NCBI GenBank assembly: GCA_020073245.1 | Contig: JAIQFQ010000002.1 | Span: 1-64,000, forward strand | Direction of reading: 5' to 3' | DNA: 64,000 nucleotides | From: Terriglobia bacterium | Lineage (GTDB): Bacteria; Acidobacteriota; Thermoanaerobaculia; Thermoanaerobaculales; Thermoanaerobaculaceae | Shown here: positions 7,969 to 17,428 of the stretch, piece after piece | Layout: each line of letters starts with the position of its first letter | How positions within the stretch are numbered: the stretch's first letter is position 1 | Notes under the pieces: model-generated | What the model saw: the letters and a program-made list of their open reading frames with translations, nothing else | Told to the model about the DNA's origin: nothing | Database searches by the model: none | Position numbers and translations under genes: made by a program

Positions 7969-10209
7969 ATGACGGCACAATTGATCTTACTGGTCATTGG
8001 ATTCTCGCTGTTCGGGCTGCTGTTTGCCGCCTACCTTGCGAGGTGGGTCCTGCGGTTCTCGACCGGCAGCGCAGCGATGCAGCAGATCTCCAACGCCATC
8101 AAGGAGGGCGCCGAGGCTTTCCTGCGGCGCCAGAACCGCACCATCATCATGCTGGCACTGTGCTTCGCGGTGGTGCTGTTCGCGGGCTACGGCTTCGTCC
8201 GTAGTCACCGGCCCTTTGACCCCGTCGGCAGCTCGCTCCAGCTCGCGTCCTGGATCACGCTCTCGTTCGTGTTCGGGGCACTCTGTTCGGTGTTCGCCGG
8301 GTATGTGGGGATGTGGGTGTCCATCCGGAGCAACATCCGCACCGCGACCGCGGCGCTCTCCAGCCTCAACGATGCCCTCCGAATCGCGTTGCGGGGCGGG
8401 GCGGTGTCCGGGTTGCTCGTGGTGGCGATGAGCCTGCTCGGTGTGAGTGGGCTGTATGCGCTCGTCAACGCCTTCGGCAACGTCGAGCCGACGAAGATCC
8501 CGCTGCTGATCGTGGGCTACGGGTTCGGGGCCTCGTTCGTGGCGTTGTTCGCGCAGCTCGGGGGCGGCATCTACACCAAGGCCGCCGACGTCGGCGCCGA
8601 CCTCGTCGGCAAGGTTGAGGCCGGCATCCCCGAGGACGACCCGCGCAACCCGGCGGTGATCGCGGACCTCGTCGGCGACAACGTCGGAGACTGCGCGGGC
8701 CGCGGCGCCGACCTGTTCGAGTCGACTGCGGCGGAGAACATCGGAGCGATGATCCTCGGGGCCTCTCTCGCGGCGGCCGCCGAAAAAGTGGGCATGGCGT
8801 TCTCGGCCGGGGTGATCGGCGTGATGATGTTCCCGCTCGTCGCGCGCGCGTTCGGCATCGTCGCCTCGATCGTCGGCATCATGATGGTCAGGATGGACAA
8901 GGAAGAGAAGATCGACCCCATGCAGGCGCTGAACCGCGGCTACTACTTCGCGGTGGTGCTGGCGATGGCCGCGTTCGGCGGAGCCACCTATTGGCTGCTG
9001 AACCCGCCGGGCGCCCCGAATGCGTGGTGGCACTTCTTCCTCTGCGGCATCATCGGTGTCCTCACCTCTGTGGCCTTTGTCTACATCACGCAGTACTACA
9101 CCGAGTACAGGTACCGGCCGGTGCAGTCGATCGCCGAGGCGTCCAAGACCGGCCCGGCCACCAACATCATCGCCGGCATCGGCGTCGGGCTGGAGTGCAC
9201 CTGGATGCCCGCGCTCGTGATGGGCGCCGCTCTCCTGGGCTCTTACTTCCTCGGCAAGTCGGCGTTCCCCGCCTCGTCGGGGATGAACGGCGGCCTCTTC
9301 GGGACCGCGGTGGCCACCATGGGAATGCTCGCCACGGCGGCGTACATCCTGGCGATGGACACGTTCGGACCGATCACCGACAACGCGGGCGGGATCGTGG
9401 AGATGTCGCAGCAGCCCGAGAGCGTGCGCAAGAAGACCGACCGGCTCGACGCGGTGGGCAACACCACCAAGGCGCTCACCAAGGGGTACGCGGTGGGTTC
9501 CGCGGCGCTTGCGGCGTTCCTGCTCTTCCAGGCGTACATGGACGAGGTCGCGCAGTACGCGGGGCAGGAGATGCACGCGGTCAACCTCGCCAACCCGGTG
9601 GTCTTCGTGGGCGGGCTGCTCGGCGCGGCGTTGGTGTTCCTCTTCTCGGCGCTGGCGATCCGGGCGGTGGGCAAGGCCGCTCAGGCGATCATCGAGGAGG
9701 TCCGTCGCCAGTACGCCAAGCTCCCGCGCCTCCACGACATCATCCAGTTTCCCGCCGACTTCAAGCCGGACTACGGTTCCTGCGTGGATATCGTGACGAA
9801 GTCGGCGCTGCGGAAAATGGTGGCGCCCGGCCTGCTCGTCGTCCTCACGCCAATCGGGGTCGGCCTGATCTTCAAGATCTTCATCACCCCCCAGGACAAG
9901 CTCATCTCCGCGGAGGCCGTGGCAGCGCTCTTGATGGTGGGGACCATCACCGGAATCCTGACGGCCCTGTTCCTCAACAACGGCGGCGGCGCGTGGGACA
10001 ACGCCAAGAAGTACATCGAGTCGGGAGCGCACGGCGGGAAGTACCTGACCACGGCCGACGGGAAGAAGATGAAGAACCCTACGCACGGTGCGGCGGTCGT
10101 GGGCGACACCGTCGGCGACCCGTTCAAGGACACGGCGGGGCCGTCGCTGCACGTGCTGATCAAGCTGCTCTCGACGATCACACTGGTGCTCGCGCCGTTG
10201 TTCATCTGA
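7969..10209 (+). CDS. hppA: Membrane-bound proton-translocating pyrophosphatase, K+-independent type
   Basis: 746 residues with about 16 predicted transmembrane helices. The enzyme hydrolyses pyrophosphate and pumps protons across the inner membrane. All family signatures are visible: GGGIYTKAADVGADLVGKVE (198-217), the Mg-PPi site DDPRNPAVIADLVGDNVGD (223-241) with GRGADLFES, DTFGPITDNAGGI (464-476), and near the C-terminus VVGDTVGDPFKDTAGPS. In GNTTKALTKGY the residue that separates the subfamilies is Lys501, as in K+-independent H+-pumping enzymes; K+-dependent forms carry Ala. The start ATG follows GAGGGGGAGA. It is transcribed alone, with no linked polyphosphate gene. The long open frame on the opposite strand is a GC-driven shadow. 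Confidence 0.97.
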   Translation: MTAQLILLVIGFSLFGLLFAAYLARWVLRFSTGSAAMQQISNAIKEGAEAFLRRQNRTIIMLALCFAVVLFAGYGFVRSHRPFDPVGSSLQLASWITLSFVFGALCSVFAGYVGMWVSIRSNIRTATAALSSLNDALRIALRGGAVSGLLVVAMSLLGVSGLYALVNAFGNVEPTKIPLLIVGYGFGASFVALFAQLGGGIYTKAADVGADLVGKVEAGIPEDDPRNPAVIADLVGDNVGDCAGRGADLFESTAAENIGAMILGASLAAAAEKVGMAFSAGVIGVMMFPLVARAFGIVASIVGIMMVRMDKEEKIDPMQALNRGYYFAVVLAMAAFGGATYWLLNPPGAPNAWWHFFLCGIIGVLTSVAFVYITQYYTEYRYRPVQSIAEASKTGPATNIIAGIGVGLECTWMPALVMGAALLGSYFLGKSAFPASSGMNGGLFGTAVATMGMLATAAYILAMDTFGPITDNAGGIVEMSQQPESVRKKTDRLDAVGNTTKALTKGYAVGSAALAAFLLFQAYMDEVAQYAGQEMHAVNLANPVVFVGGLLGAALVFLFSALAIRAVGKAAQAIIEEVRRQYAKLPRLHDIIQFPADFKPDYGSCVDIVTKSALRKMVAPGLLVVLTPIGVGLIFKIFITPQDKLISAEAVAALLMVGTITGILTALFLNNGGGAWDNAKKYIESGAHGGKYLTTADGKKMKNPTHGAAVVGDTVGDPFKDTAGPSLHVLIKLLSTITLVLAPLFI

Positions 10210-10516
10210 TCTGAGCCCCCCGAGCCTCCGAGGCCGACGGGCACCTCCGACGCCCGGCGGGCCATGGGCACGGTGTGCTCACGTCGGACCGAGGCGCGGA
10301 GCTCCGTGCGAGGTGTATTCCGAGGTTCCGCGCGGCAACGGACTCCCTGGTCCTCACACGGGAGCTGCCACCCGGATCCTCGAACTGGTCCGGGGCGCCC
10401 TGAGCGTCGGGTTGAAGCTCGAAGACCCAGTGGCGGCGAAGGGGAACGACGCCAGCGCTGCCCTTCGTGCGCGGGCGGGCGACTCGCGTAAGATTGCTCT
10501 AAGGAACCGGACAGTG
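10210..10516. other. 307-bp intergenic region before the diguanylate cyclase
   Basis: No gene is supported. The frame of the downstream gene stays open through much of it, but the peptide is Arg/Gly/Ala-rich without domain character. It contains an imperfect GC hairpin near 10231-10262 that might terminate hppA, although no T-tract follows. Confidence 0.4.
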
Positions 10517-12538
10517 ATGACCCAGCGTTCGCAACGGACAGCCATGGTTTCGGCGGTGGCCGCCTTCTTCGTCGCGGCGCTGGCGTTGCACCTGTCGCGG
10601 GCGTTGGCCGCGAGCGCGGGTGCCTTCCCGCGCTCGACGGTCGCCTTCGGGGTCGTGATCGTCGGTCTCTATGGTGTGCTCACCCTTCTGGCGCTGGCGC
10701 GCCGACCCGGCGACCCGCGGGTCGGGGTGTTCGCTACTCTCGGGGTGCTGATCTCCCTGACCATGGTCTTCCCGCCTCTCGACCGAGGTTGGCCTGCCCC
10801 GATCTTCATCGGCATGCTCTTCCTAAACGGCGTCGTCTACTTCGGAAACTTCGCCGTGGTCATCCACATGGCGGCGCTCATTCCACGTCGCCACCCCGCA
10901 ACGGTCCGGCACCCCGCGTTGCTCGTCGGCAACTACATCCTGGCGGGTGCCGCCGTGATCTGGGCGTTTGTCGTCCGGCTTCCCGGGACGGCGAGCTTCG
11001 TCCCGGCGCAATGGCACAGCGGTGGAGCCATCACGACCGTCAATCGGGCGCTCTACCTCTGGGCGGGTGTCGCGTGCCTGACCCTGCTCGGAACCGCGGC
11101 GCGGGGTGAGGGCACCCTGCCTGGGCGGCGACAGGCCCTCGTTGTCTGCCTTGGAGTCTTGCCCTGGACGGCAGTTCAGGTCGCCACTCTCCTCCTCCCC
11201 CCGGGATCCAGCGCTGCCGCCTGGCTCCATGTGCCAGAGCTGCTCGCGATCCTGCTCGTGCCGGTGTGCTTCTTCATCGCGATCTTCGGTTTCCGGCTCT
11301 TCGACCTCGAGCTGATCGCACGCCGGGGCCTCATCTACGGATTGACGCTGGCCATTCCCGGGGTGGCATTGGGACTGGCGTGGATTGCGCTCGGCGAGGT
11401 GACACGTCGCGCGGTGGGGATGGCGCCCACCGCACTCAACATCGGCCTGGTGTTGCTGGCCGTGGGCGCAGCTCTCCGGCCGCTTGTGCGGCGGGTGACC
11501 GGGCTGGTGGACATGCTGTTCTTCCCGGAGAAGGTGGCGCTCAGGCGACTGGAGCGTTCGATCATCCCGGAGATGGCAGAATTCACCGACCTCGATGCGG
11601 CCGCGGGCCATCTGGTGCGGCGGTTACGCGACGCCCTGGCGCTCGAAAGCGTGGCGCTGCTGGTCGGAGATGAGGACCAGCGGTTCTACCGCGTGCGTGC
11701 CGCGGCCGGCGCCTTTGGCGCGGGCGAGGCCGTGAGAGGCCTGGTCGTCGATAGGGACACGATAGGGACGTGGCCAGGGCTCGCGCCCGTGCGACCCGCC
11801 TCGCAGGTGCTCGCCGCGCGGGAGGCCGGCCAGGACCCGGGAAGCCTGGGCGCCACGCTGGCATGGCTCGAGGCCAAGCACGTCGTTCCCATCCGTTTCA
11901 AGGACCGCCTGATCGCCCTGCTGACCCTGGGGACGGGGCTGGGTGGCGCCGGCTTCGACCGCGACGACCTTGAGCGCATCGAGATTGTGGCCCAACTGGT
12001 CTCGGCCATGCTCGAGAACGCTCGGCTCTTCGAGCTGGCCAGCAAGGACCCGCTCACCGGCCTGCCGCGCCGCCAGGTATTCGCGGAGCGCTTCGCCGGC
12101 GAACTGAACCGAGACCGCCGCACAGGGCGGCAGCTCGCGGTCGGGATGGTCGACATCGATGACTTCAAGCGTCTGAACGATACCTTCGGCCACCTGGTAG
12201 GTGACCGGGTACTGGGGGCGGTGGCCGTGCGTCTGGCCCAAGCCTGCCGCAGCACTGACCTCGTGGCGAGGTACGGCGGGGACGAATTCGTGGTGCTGTT
12301 GCCCGAGACCGAGAGGCAAGGCGCCGCGACCCTCGGTGAGACGTTGAGGCGCGCGGTAGCCGACATGCTCGTCGAGGTCCCCGCTGCTGGCGACCTGCGT
12401 GTGACGGTGAGCATCGGCATGCACGTGGCCGGGCCGGACGAGGCCACCCTGGGCCCGGACGCAATCGTGCACCTCGCCGACGAGAGCCTGTACCGCGCCA
12501 AGCGCGACGGCAAGAACCGCGTCGAAGTCTCCGGATAG
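10517..12538 (+). CDS. Membrane diguanylate cyclase with GAF-like and GGDEF domains
   Basis: 673 residues from ATG 10517, which follows AAGGAA by 10 nt. The frame is open further upstream, but those residues are low-complexity. The N-terminal 330 residues hold about eight hydrophobic helices (a 7TM-like sensor region). A GAF-like domain of about 150 residues follows (ALESVALLVGDEDQRFYRVR...KHVVPIRFKDRLIALLTLG). The C-terminal GGDEF domain has LTGLPRR, VDIDDFKRLNDTFGH and the intact active motif YGGDEFVVLLPE. RSTD five residues before GGDEF is a complete product-inhibition I-site. It should make c-di-GMP from two GTP at the inner membrane; the input signal is unknown. It stands alone between hppA and the glycosyltransferase pair. 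Confidence 0.9.
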   Translation: MTQRSQRTAMVSAVAAFFVAALALHLSRALAASAGAFPRSTVAFGVVIVGLYGVLTLLALARRPGDPRVGVFATLGVLISLTMVFPPLDRGWPAPIFIGMLFLNGVVYFGNFAVVIHMAALIPRRHPATVRHPALLVGNYILAGAAVIWAFVVRLPGTASFVPAQWHSGGAITTVNRALYLWAGVACLTLLGTAARGEGTLPGRRQALVVCLGVLPWTAVQVATLLLPPGSSAAAWLHVPELLAILLVPVCFFIAIFGFRLFDLELIARRGLIYGLTLAIPGVALGLAWIALGEVTRRAVGMAPTALNIGLVLLAVGAALRPLVRRVTGLVDMLFFPEKVALRRLERSIIPEMAEFTDLDAAAGHLVRRLRDALALESVALLVGDEDQRFYRVRAAAGAFGAGEAVRGLVVDRDTIGTWPGLAPVRPASQVLAAREAGQDPGSLGATLAWLEAKHVVPIRFKDRLIALLTLGTGLGGAGFDRDDLERIEIVAQLVSAMLENARLFELASKDPLTGLPRRQVFAERFAGELNRDRRTGRQLAVGMVDIDDFKRLNDTFGHLVGDRVLGAVAVRLAQACRSTDLVARYGGDEFVVLLPETERQGAATLGETLRRAVADMLVEVPAAGDLRVTVSIGMHVAGPDEATLGPDAIVHLADESLYRAKRDGKNRVEVSG

Positions 12539-12630
12539 GCTGGGCCGGGCTGGCAGCCGTCTTCCCCGGCTGGTCGCGGCGGCGGTCACCCTTTTCTCAC
12601 GTTTCACGAGGTGCTACCTTCGGCTCGCAA

Positions 12631-13824
12631 ATGGAACTGCTCATCGCGATCCCCGCGCTCAACGAGGAGGCGAGCCTGGCGGAAATCATCGAGCGAACCC
12701 TCGCCGCCGGAGAGGCCATCGTGGCCTCCGGGGTCGTGGACGTCGTGCGAGTCACGGTCGTCAATGACGGCTCCACAGACGGCACGGGGGCGATTGCCCG
12801 CTCCTACGAGGGTCGGATCCGGGTCATCGAGTTCGCGACCAACCGCGGCTATGGCGCTGCGATCAAGTGCGCCTGGAGCGATGGAGACGCCGAACTTCTC
12901 GGCGTCCTGGACGCGGACGGCACGTGCGACCCGGCCTTCTTCGGTCCGCTCTGCCGCGCGATCGCGGAGGGCGCCGACGTCGCTCTCGGGTGCCGCTGCA
13001 ACCCCCAGAGCCACATGCCGCTGGTCCGAAGGATCGGCAACCGTGGCTTTGCGTGGCTGCTCGGCATTCTCGCCAATCGGACGGTACGAGACACCGCAAG
13101 CGGAATGCGGGTGATCCGGAGAGCCTGCCTTCCGGACCTGCTGCCCCTTCCCGACGGCCTGGACTTCACCCCGGCCATGAGCGCACGAGCGCTCCTGTCG
13201 GAGAAGGTCCGCATCGTCGAACTCGACATGCCCTACGAGGAGCGCCAGGGACACTCCAAGCTGCATGTCCTGAGGGACGGCGCGCGCTTCCTCAGGACGA
13301 TCGCCCGCGCGGCGTTCCTCCTCCGGCCCGCGCGGCCGCTGTCGCTGGCGGCTTTCACCTGCCTCGTGGCCGGCGCCACGCTGATGGTCACTCCATCGGT
13401 CCACTACGTCCTCCACCGCGAAGTACAGGAGTGGATGATCTACCGTTTCGTGGTGGCCGAACTGCTCGGGGTCTCGTGGGCGGTGCTGCTCTGTGGGGCA
13501 TACCTGGCGCAGCGGATCGTTGCTGTCGCTGTGCCGGGTCTGGCGCCCGCCCCAAGCCGCGTCCGGCTGGTCGCCACGGCGATGCGACCGCGCATCTTCT
13601 GGCCACTGGTCGCGACTCTAACGTGCGCCGGTTCCTGGCTGGTCGTTCCCGCGGCCCTGCAGCTCGTGCGAAGCGGCTCAATCTTCGAGCACTGGTCGCG
13701 CTTCATCGCGGCGTCGTTTCTCGCCGCCACCGCCGTCATCCTCGTGACGACCCGCCTGCTCGACGTCGTGCTCACCCTCCTCGGCTCCCATCGTGCCTAC
13801 CTCGAGAGCAATGAAAGGCACTGA
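12631..13824 (+). CDS. Family 2 glycosyltransferase with C-terminal membrane helices
   Basis: 397 residues. The N-terminal 240 residues are a GT-A fold of the dolichol-phosphate-mannose-synthase type: LLIAIPALNEEASL at the start, VVNDGSTDGT for the nucleotide sugar, NRGYGAAIKCAW, and the metal-binding DADGTCDP in place of the usual DxD. The C-terminal 150 residues contain about four hydrophobic helices. Such proteins usually attach a sugar to polyprenyl phosphate at the inner membrane. The next gene overlaps its end and encodes a GT39-like multi-spanning protein, the normal acceptor-side partner, so the pair probably glycosylates lipid or protein at the outer face of the inner membrane. No strong ribosome site precedes the ATG. 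Confidence 0.87.
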   Translation: MELLIAIPALNEEASLAEIIERTLAAGEAIVASGVVDVVRVTVVNDGSTDGTGAIARSYEGRIRVIEFATNRGYGAAIKCAWSDGDAELLGVLDADGTCDPAFFGPLCRAIAEGADVALGCRCNPQSHMPLVRRIGNRGFAWLLGILANRTVRDTASGMRVIRRACLPDLLPLPDGLDFTPAMSARALLSEKVRIVELDMPYEERQGHSKLHVLRDGARFLRTIARAAFLLRPARPLSLAAFTCLVAGATLMVTPSVHYVLHREVQEWMIYRFVVAELLGVSWAVLLCGAYLAQRIVAVAVPGLAPAPSRVRLVATAMRPRIFWPLVATLTCAGSWLVVPAALQLVRSGSIFEHWSRFIAASFLAATAVILVTTRLLDVVLTLLGSHRAYLESNERH

Positions 13825-15799
13825 CGCCCTCGGGGTGACGCAGTCCCTGTCAAGAAGAACGGTCATCCTCGTCGCGTGCCTGGTCGTCGGCATCGCCGCC
13901 GGCTGCCTCAGACACGGAAGGTGGGCCGCGGTGGCGTGGGTGATGCAGGGGTGCGCTGCCGTCATGCTGGCCGTTGCCAGCCGGAAGCTTGCCTCCCCCC
14001 CCGAGCCTCAGGTCGGACAACCAACGGCCCCGGCGACGCATCGGCGAACGGGGTTGATCGTGGCGGGCTGCGGGGCGTGCGCCGTTCTTGCCTCATCGCT
14101 GGCGGTTCTGACGAGCTGGCAGAGGTGGACCGTAACGGGCATGCTGATCTTTCCGCCCGGGCTGGCAATGCTGGCGCTCGGGCTCGACCTGACAGCGGGG
14201 TGGCCGGCGTGGTGGGTGGGAGTCGGCGGTCGGCTCCGGCGTCACTCGCGTCGCCCGGCGTCCTGGTTGTTCGCGGCTATCGTCGTACTCGGCGCCGCGT
14301 TCCGCCTGGCGAGCTTCGGTGACTTCCCTCCGCTCGACGGGTTCGCGAGCATTGAAGAGGCGCAGGCGGGGCAGATCGCCCTCAACATCACCACCACGGA
14401 GCAGCGGCCGTGGGAGTGGCCGACATCCCAGTACCTTTCGGCGGCCTGTTTTCGGATCACCGGGCCCGGACTGCCGGCCCACCGGCTGCTCGCCGTTCTT
14501 CTCGGCTGCCTGACCGTGCCGGCGTTCTACCTGCTTGCCCGGACATTCGTCAGCGTACCTTCGGCGCTCATCGCGACGGCGTTGCTCGCCGTCTCGCGCT
14601 GGCCCGTCCAGACAAGCTGGTACAACGACCCGGTCTTCACGCCCCTCCTCGCCTTCACCCTTGGTCTTGGCCTGCTTCTGCGCAGTAGCCCTGACCGCCG
14701 ACCCTCTCTGGTCGTCGGCGCCGCCGCCATGGCCGGGATGAGCTTCTTCGAGTACGTCACGTTCCGACCTCTTCTCGCGATCGCCGTCGTGGTCATCGTC
14801 AGCAGGTTGCGTTCTGCTTACCGAGATGGGGCGCGTCGGAAGCACGCCACGGCGTTTGCCGGAACTTTGCTGCTCTTCCTCCCGGCTTGGATCGGTGCCT
14901 TTCGGTCGGGGTATCCGAGCCAGCTCATCGAGCCGTTCCTGCGCAACGCCAGCAACCGTGAGTACTACACCTCCGACGCGGGGAGCTTTGTCCGCCTGCG
15001 TCTGGAGCGCCTCGCGGTTGTCGCCGACGGTTTCACCGTTCGCGACCATGGCACATTCTTCGGCACGCTGAACACCGATGAGACTCCGCTCCTCGACCCG
15101 GTCACCGGCGTATTGTTTGTGGTGGGACTAGGCGTCGCGTTGCTCCAAGCTCGTCGCCGAGGTCACGTGCTCCTCGTGGGCAGTTTCCTTCTCCTGCTCT
15201 TCGGTTGCACGGTAGTGACCCAGAACTACGACTTTCGGCGACTGGCGGTCCTCGTGCCGTTCGTCTTCCTGCTCGTGGCGGTCGCCTCCGAGGTGATCCT
15301 GTCCTTGCTCGAAGGCGCCCAGGCTCGTCGCTTCGGGGTGGCCTGCGTCGCCGCGCTGGCCCTGGCGGCGGCTTGCTGGAACGCCGACTTCCTCTTCCGC
15401 AAGCTCGCTCGCGACCACGCCGCACGTGCCGGGCACCGCAACGACTACACGACGGCGGCGTTCTTCCTCAACCGGCACTGGCGCGGCGAGCGCGTCGTGC
15501 TCCTCACTCCGGACGACGACTTCTACCCGTTCAACTTCTTTGACGTGACGGACTACAAATGGCTCCTACCGGCGGAGGTCGAAGGGTGCGTCGTGCCGAC
15601 GTTGGACCAGGCCTTCGAGGACGCCAGAAGCGGCACGACACCGCTGCTGCTCATCGTCCAGCGCCCGTTCCCCCTGGAGGAGATCGTCGTCGAGGTGCCC
15701 CGGCGGTTTCCTTCGGCGGACTGCTCGCTCCATCCTGACCCGGATGACGAAAGTCTCGACCTCGCCACCTGTCGAGTTGCAGGCGCTGGGGGTCTGTAG
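13811..15799 (+). CDS. GT39/PMT-like multi-spanning glycosyltransferase
   Basis: 662 residues from ATG 13811, which overlaps the stop of the preceding GT2 gene by 14 bp; another ATG lies 18 nt earlier in frame. About 11-12 hydrophobic helices are interrupted by an early loop, PPLDGFASIEEAQAG, which carries the acidic residues typical of GT-C enzymes of the ArnT/PMT group. A C-terminal soluble domain of about 180 residues follows. It should use a lipid-linked sugar made by the upstream GT2. The last 55 codons reappear as a decayed copy about 900 bp downstream (16711-16867), so this locus has been duplicated in part. Confidence 0.82.
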   Translation: MKGTDALGVTQSLSRRTVILVACLVVGIAAGCLRHGRWAAVAWVMQGCAAVMLAVASRKLASPPEPQVGQPTAPATHRRTGLIVAGCGACAVLASSLAVLTSWQRWTVTGMLIFPPGLAMLALGLDLTAGWPAWWVGVGGRLRRHSRRPASWLFAAIVVLGAAFRLASFGDFPPLDGFASIEEAQAGQIALNITTTEQRPWEWPTSQYLSAACFRITGPGLPAHRLLAVLLGCLTVPAFYLLARTFVSVPSALIATALLAVSRWPVQTSWYNDPVFTPLLAFTLGLGLLLRSSPDRRPSLVVGAAAMAGMSFFEYVTFRPLLAIAVVVIVSRLRSAYRDGARRKHATAFAGTLLLFLPAWIGAFRSGYPSQLIEPFLRNASNREYYTSDAGSFVRLRLERLAVVADGFTVRDHGTFFGTLNTDETPLLDPVTGVLFVVGLGVALLQARRRGHVLLVGSFLLLLFGCTVVTQNYDFRRLAVLVPFVFLLVAVASEVILSLLEGAQARRFGVACVAALALAAACWNADFLFRKLARDHAARAGHRNDYTTAAFFLNRHWRGERVVLLTPDDDFYPFNFFDVTDYKWLLPAEVEGCVVPTLDQAFEDARSGTTPLLLIVQRPFPLEEIVVEVPRRFPSADCSLHPDPDDESLDLATCRVAGAGGL

Positions 15800-15875
15800 C
15801 TGCGGCCCACCCCTGCGGCGCGGAGATCAGCCACACCGTATTGTCGAGCCTGTCACCGTCGTCACTGTCGTCATA

Positions 15876-16601
15876 TCAGATCTTGCGGAGGACCATGACC
15901 AGAGACAGGCCTAGGGGCGGCTTGACCACGCGCTCCACGAGCCTGACCCCGGGCAGGAGCGCGTTCATCAGGATGAAGTTGATGCCGCCGTACTGCCGGG
16001 AGCGCAGTACCCGGCTCCTCAGCCACCAGCCCAACCCACCCACCAGGTTCAAATAGTGGCAGCACAGCACCTCGGCGGGCAAGCCGACGGCCAGCCTCAA
16101 GAGCTCCGCTCGCGAGTACCTGCGGTGATGCAGGGCGATCCTGTCCAGCGAGCCCATCGCCCACGGCAGCGCCGGGACCAGCAGACAAAGGTGTTTGCCG
16201 GGATCCAGTGTGGCAACCATGTTCTGAAGGGCGTGCCGATCGTCGGCGATATGCTCCAGGACGTTTACGGCCAGCACGGTGTCGACCCGGTGGCTTCGCA
16301 TGAGCGCCACGCACTCCGGCGAGGTGACGTCGGCCTCGCGCCCGCCGATGATCAGAACGTTGCCCCAATCCAGGAACTGCCCGCGCGCCTCGGCCGCCAG
16401 CCGGTTGTCGGGCTCCAGTCCCAGGTACAGCTCTCGGTCGCGGAGGTGCGGCACGAAGTTGCCTAGCCCGCAGCCCACGTCGGCCACCCGCTCGCCCACG
16501 AACTTCGCGAACTGCTCGAACTGCCAGGCTATGTAGGGCCGGCTCAGGCGGTGCCAGCGCCGGAAAAGTTCCAGGTCGTTCTCGCCTAGTTCAGGGGCCA
16601 A
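15876..16601 (-). CDS. Class I SAM-dependent methyltransferase
   Basis: 241 residues, reading from a TTG at 16601; a stop lies seven codons upstream and no ATG or GTG is available between, so TTG is the only reasonable start. Motif I is VADVGCGLGNF, followed by YLGLEPDN (end of strand 2) and VDTVLAVNVLEHIADD (motif IV), with HYLNLVGGLGWW near the C-terminus. This resembles methyltransferases found in surface-glycan clusters. It converges on the GT39 gene across a 76-bp gap that contains no clear terminator. The substrate is unknown. It is bracketed by the GT39 gene and the duplicated GT39 tail, so it may have arrived during the rearrangement that duplicated that end. Confidence 0.85.
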   Translation of the reverse strand: MAPELGENDLELFRRWHRLSRPYIAWQFEQFAKFVGERVADVGCGLGNFVPHLRDRELYLGLEPDNRLAAEARGQFLDWGNVLIIGGREADVTSPECVALMRSHRVDTVLAVNVLEHIADDRHALQNMVATLDPGKHLCLLVPALPWAMGSLDRIALHHRRYSRAELLRLAVGLPAEVLCCHYLNLVGGLGWWLRSRVLRSRQYGGINFILMNALLPGVRLVERVVKPPLGLSLVMVLRKI

Positions 16602-16710
16602 ATCAGCACCGGGCCAGTCTCATGATCATTTGCAGGCACCGATTTCATTATGGCACGGGCCAACTGGCCGGCGACGCACCATATGCCGAGCAGTCTGCGC
16701 CTGGGGAGCA

Positions 16711-16867
16711 GGGGCGACACCGCTGCTGCTCGTTGTCCAGCGCCCTTGCCCCTGAAGGAGATCGTCAGCGAGGTGCTTCGGCGAATTCCTTCGGCGGACT
16801 GTTCGCTCCACCCCGCGGATCATAAGGATCTCGACCTTGCCGCCTTCTGTGTCGCACCCGCGGCTAG
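16711..16867 (+). pseudogene. Decayed duplicate of the 3' end of the GT39 gene
   Basis: This stretch aligns with 15637-15799, the last part of the GT39 gene, in the same orientation. Matching stretches include ACACCGCTGCTGCTC, GAGATCGTC and CCTTCGGCGGACTG. A one-base deletion relative to the parent, in the codons for RPFPLEE, shifts the frame. After it the peptide reads PLKEIVSEVLRRIPSADCSL against PLEEIVVEVPRRFPSADCSL in the parent. The body of the gene is absent upstream, so it is a remnant and not a functional CDS. The remaining sequence from 16602 to 16977 holds nothing else I can identify. Confidence 0.85.
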
Positions 16868-16977
16868 TCGGTATGTCCGGCTCACCTCTCGCCCGGGCCG
16901 ATGGTTTCCAGGTGAGCGGACCTGGCACGGCCTCCGACGGGCGCGCCGCAGGGCCCGTTTGCAGGTGAGCGATCGGT

Positions 16978-17310
16978 TCAGCGCACGCCGGACACGACGT
17001 ACCGCCGGTTGAGCCTGCGCGGGTACGTGCCGACGACCGAACGCCCGTCCGCAGAGATCACGGCCGCGGGCCAGGATGCCTGGAGGCCCGCAGGGTCGGG
17101 CGAGGGGAGCTCGCGCCAGAGCTCGCGCCGACCGGTGGCGAGATCGACCTTGAAGACCTGCAGTGGCACCTCGTGCCGTGTCACGTAAAGCGCCCGACCG
17201 TCCTCGCTGGACGGGACCGCCTCGTCGCCCGCCTCCGCTCCGGCAATCGCTCGCACGGAGCCGCCGTTCAGCGGAAACAGCGACAGCCGCCCGGAGGAAT
17301 CGGACATCAC
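16978..17310 (-). pseudogene. C-terminal stub of a WD40/TolB-like propeller, kinase-associated type
   Basis: 110 residues. The pattern GRLSLFPLNGG...AIAGAEAGDEAV...ADGRALYV, then VFKVDLATGRRELWRELPSPD and a final DGRSVVGTYPRRLNRRYVVSGVR, is the last blade or two of the beta-propeller that commonly ends acidobacterial Ser/Thr kinases; in those proteins the end reads like LYLVEGLR. An in-frame TGA lies four codons before the GTG/ATG start, and no kinase or earlier blade is present upstream. It is therefore most likely a truncated remnant. Expression as a small protein is possible but unsupported. Confidence 0.6.
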
Positions 17311-17428
17311 CGTGACGTTTCACGCTTCGTTGCGCCGTAGCGGAGGTGCTGGAAGGATGGGCACCAACGCGCGCGAGCGAACCGCGGATTTGCCGGTTGC
17401 GAGACCTCAGGTGTTCAGAGGCTCCCCG

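Noticed and set aside
7987-10152. Long open frame antisense to hppA
   Set aside because: It mirrors the G/C-rich third positions of hppA and encodes an Arg/His/Asp-rich peptide without any domain; hppA on the other strand is unambiguous.
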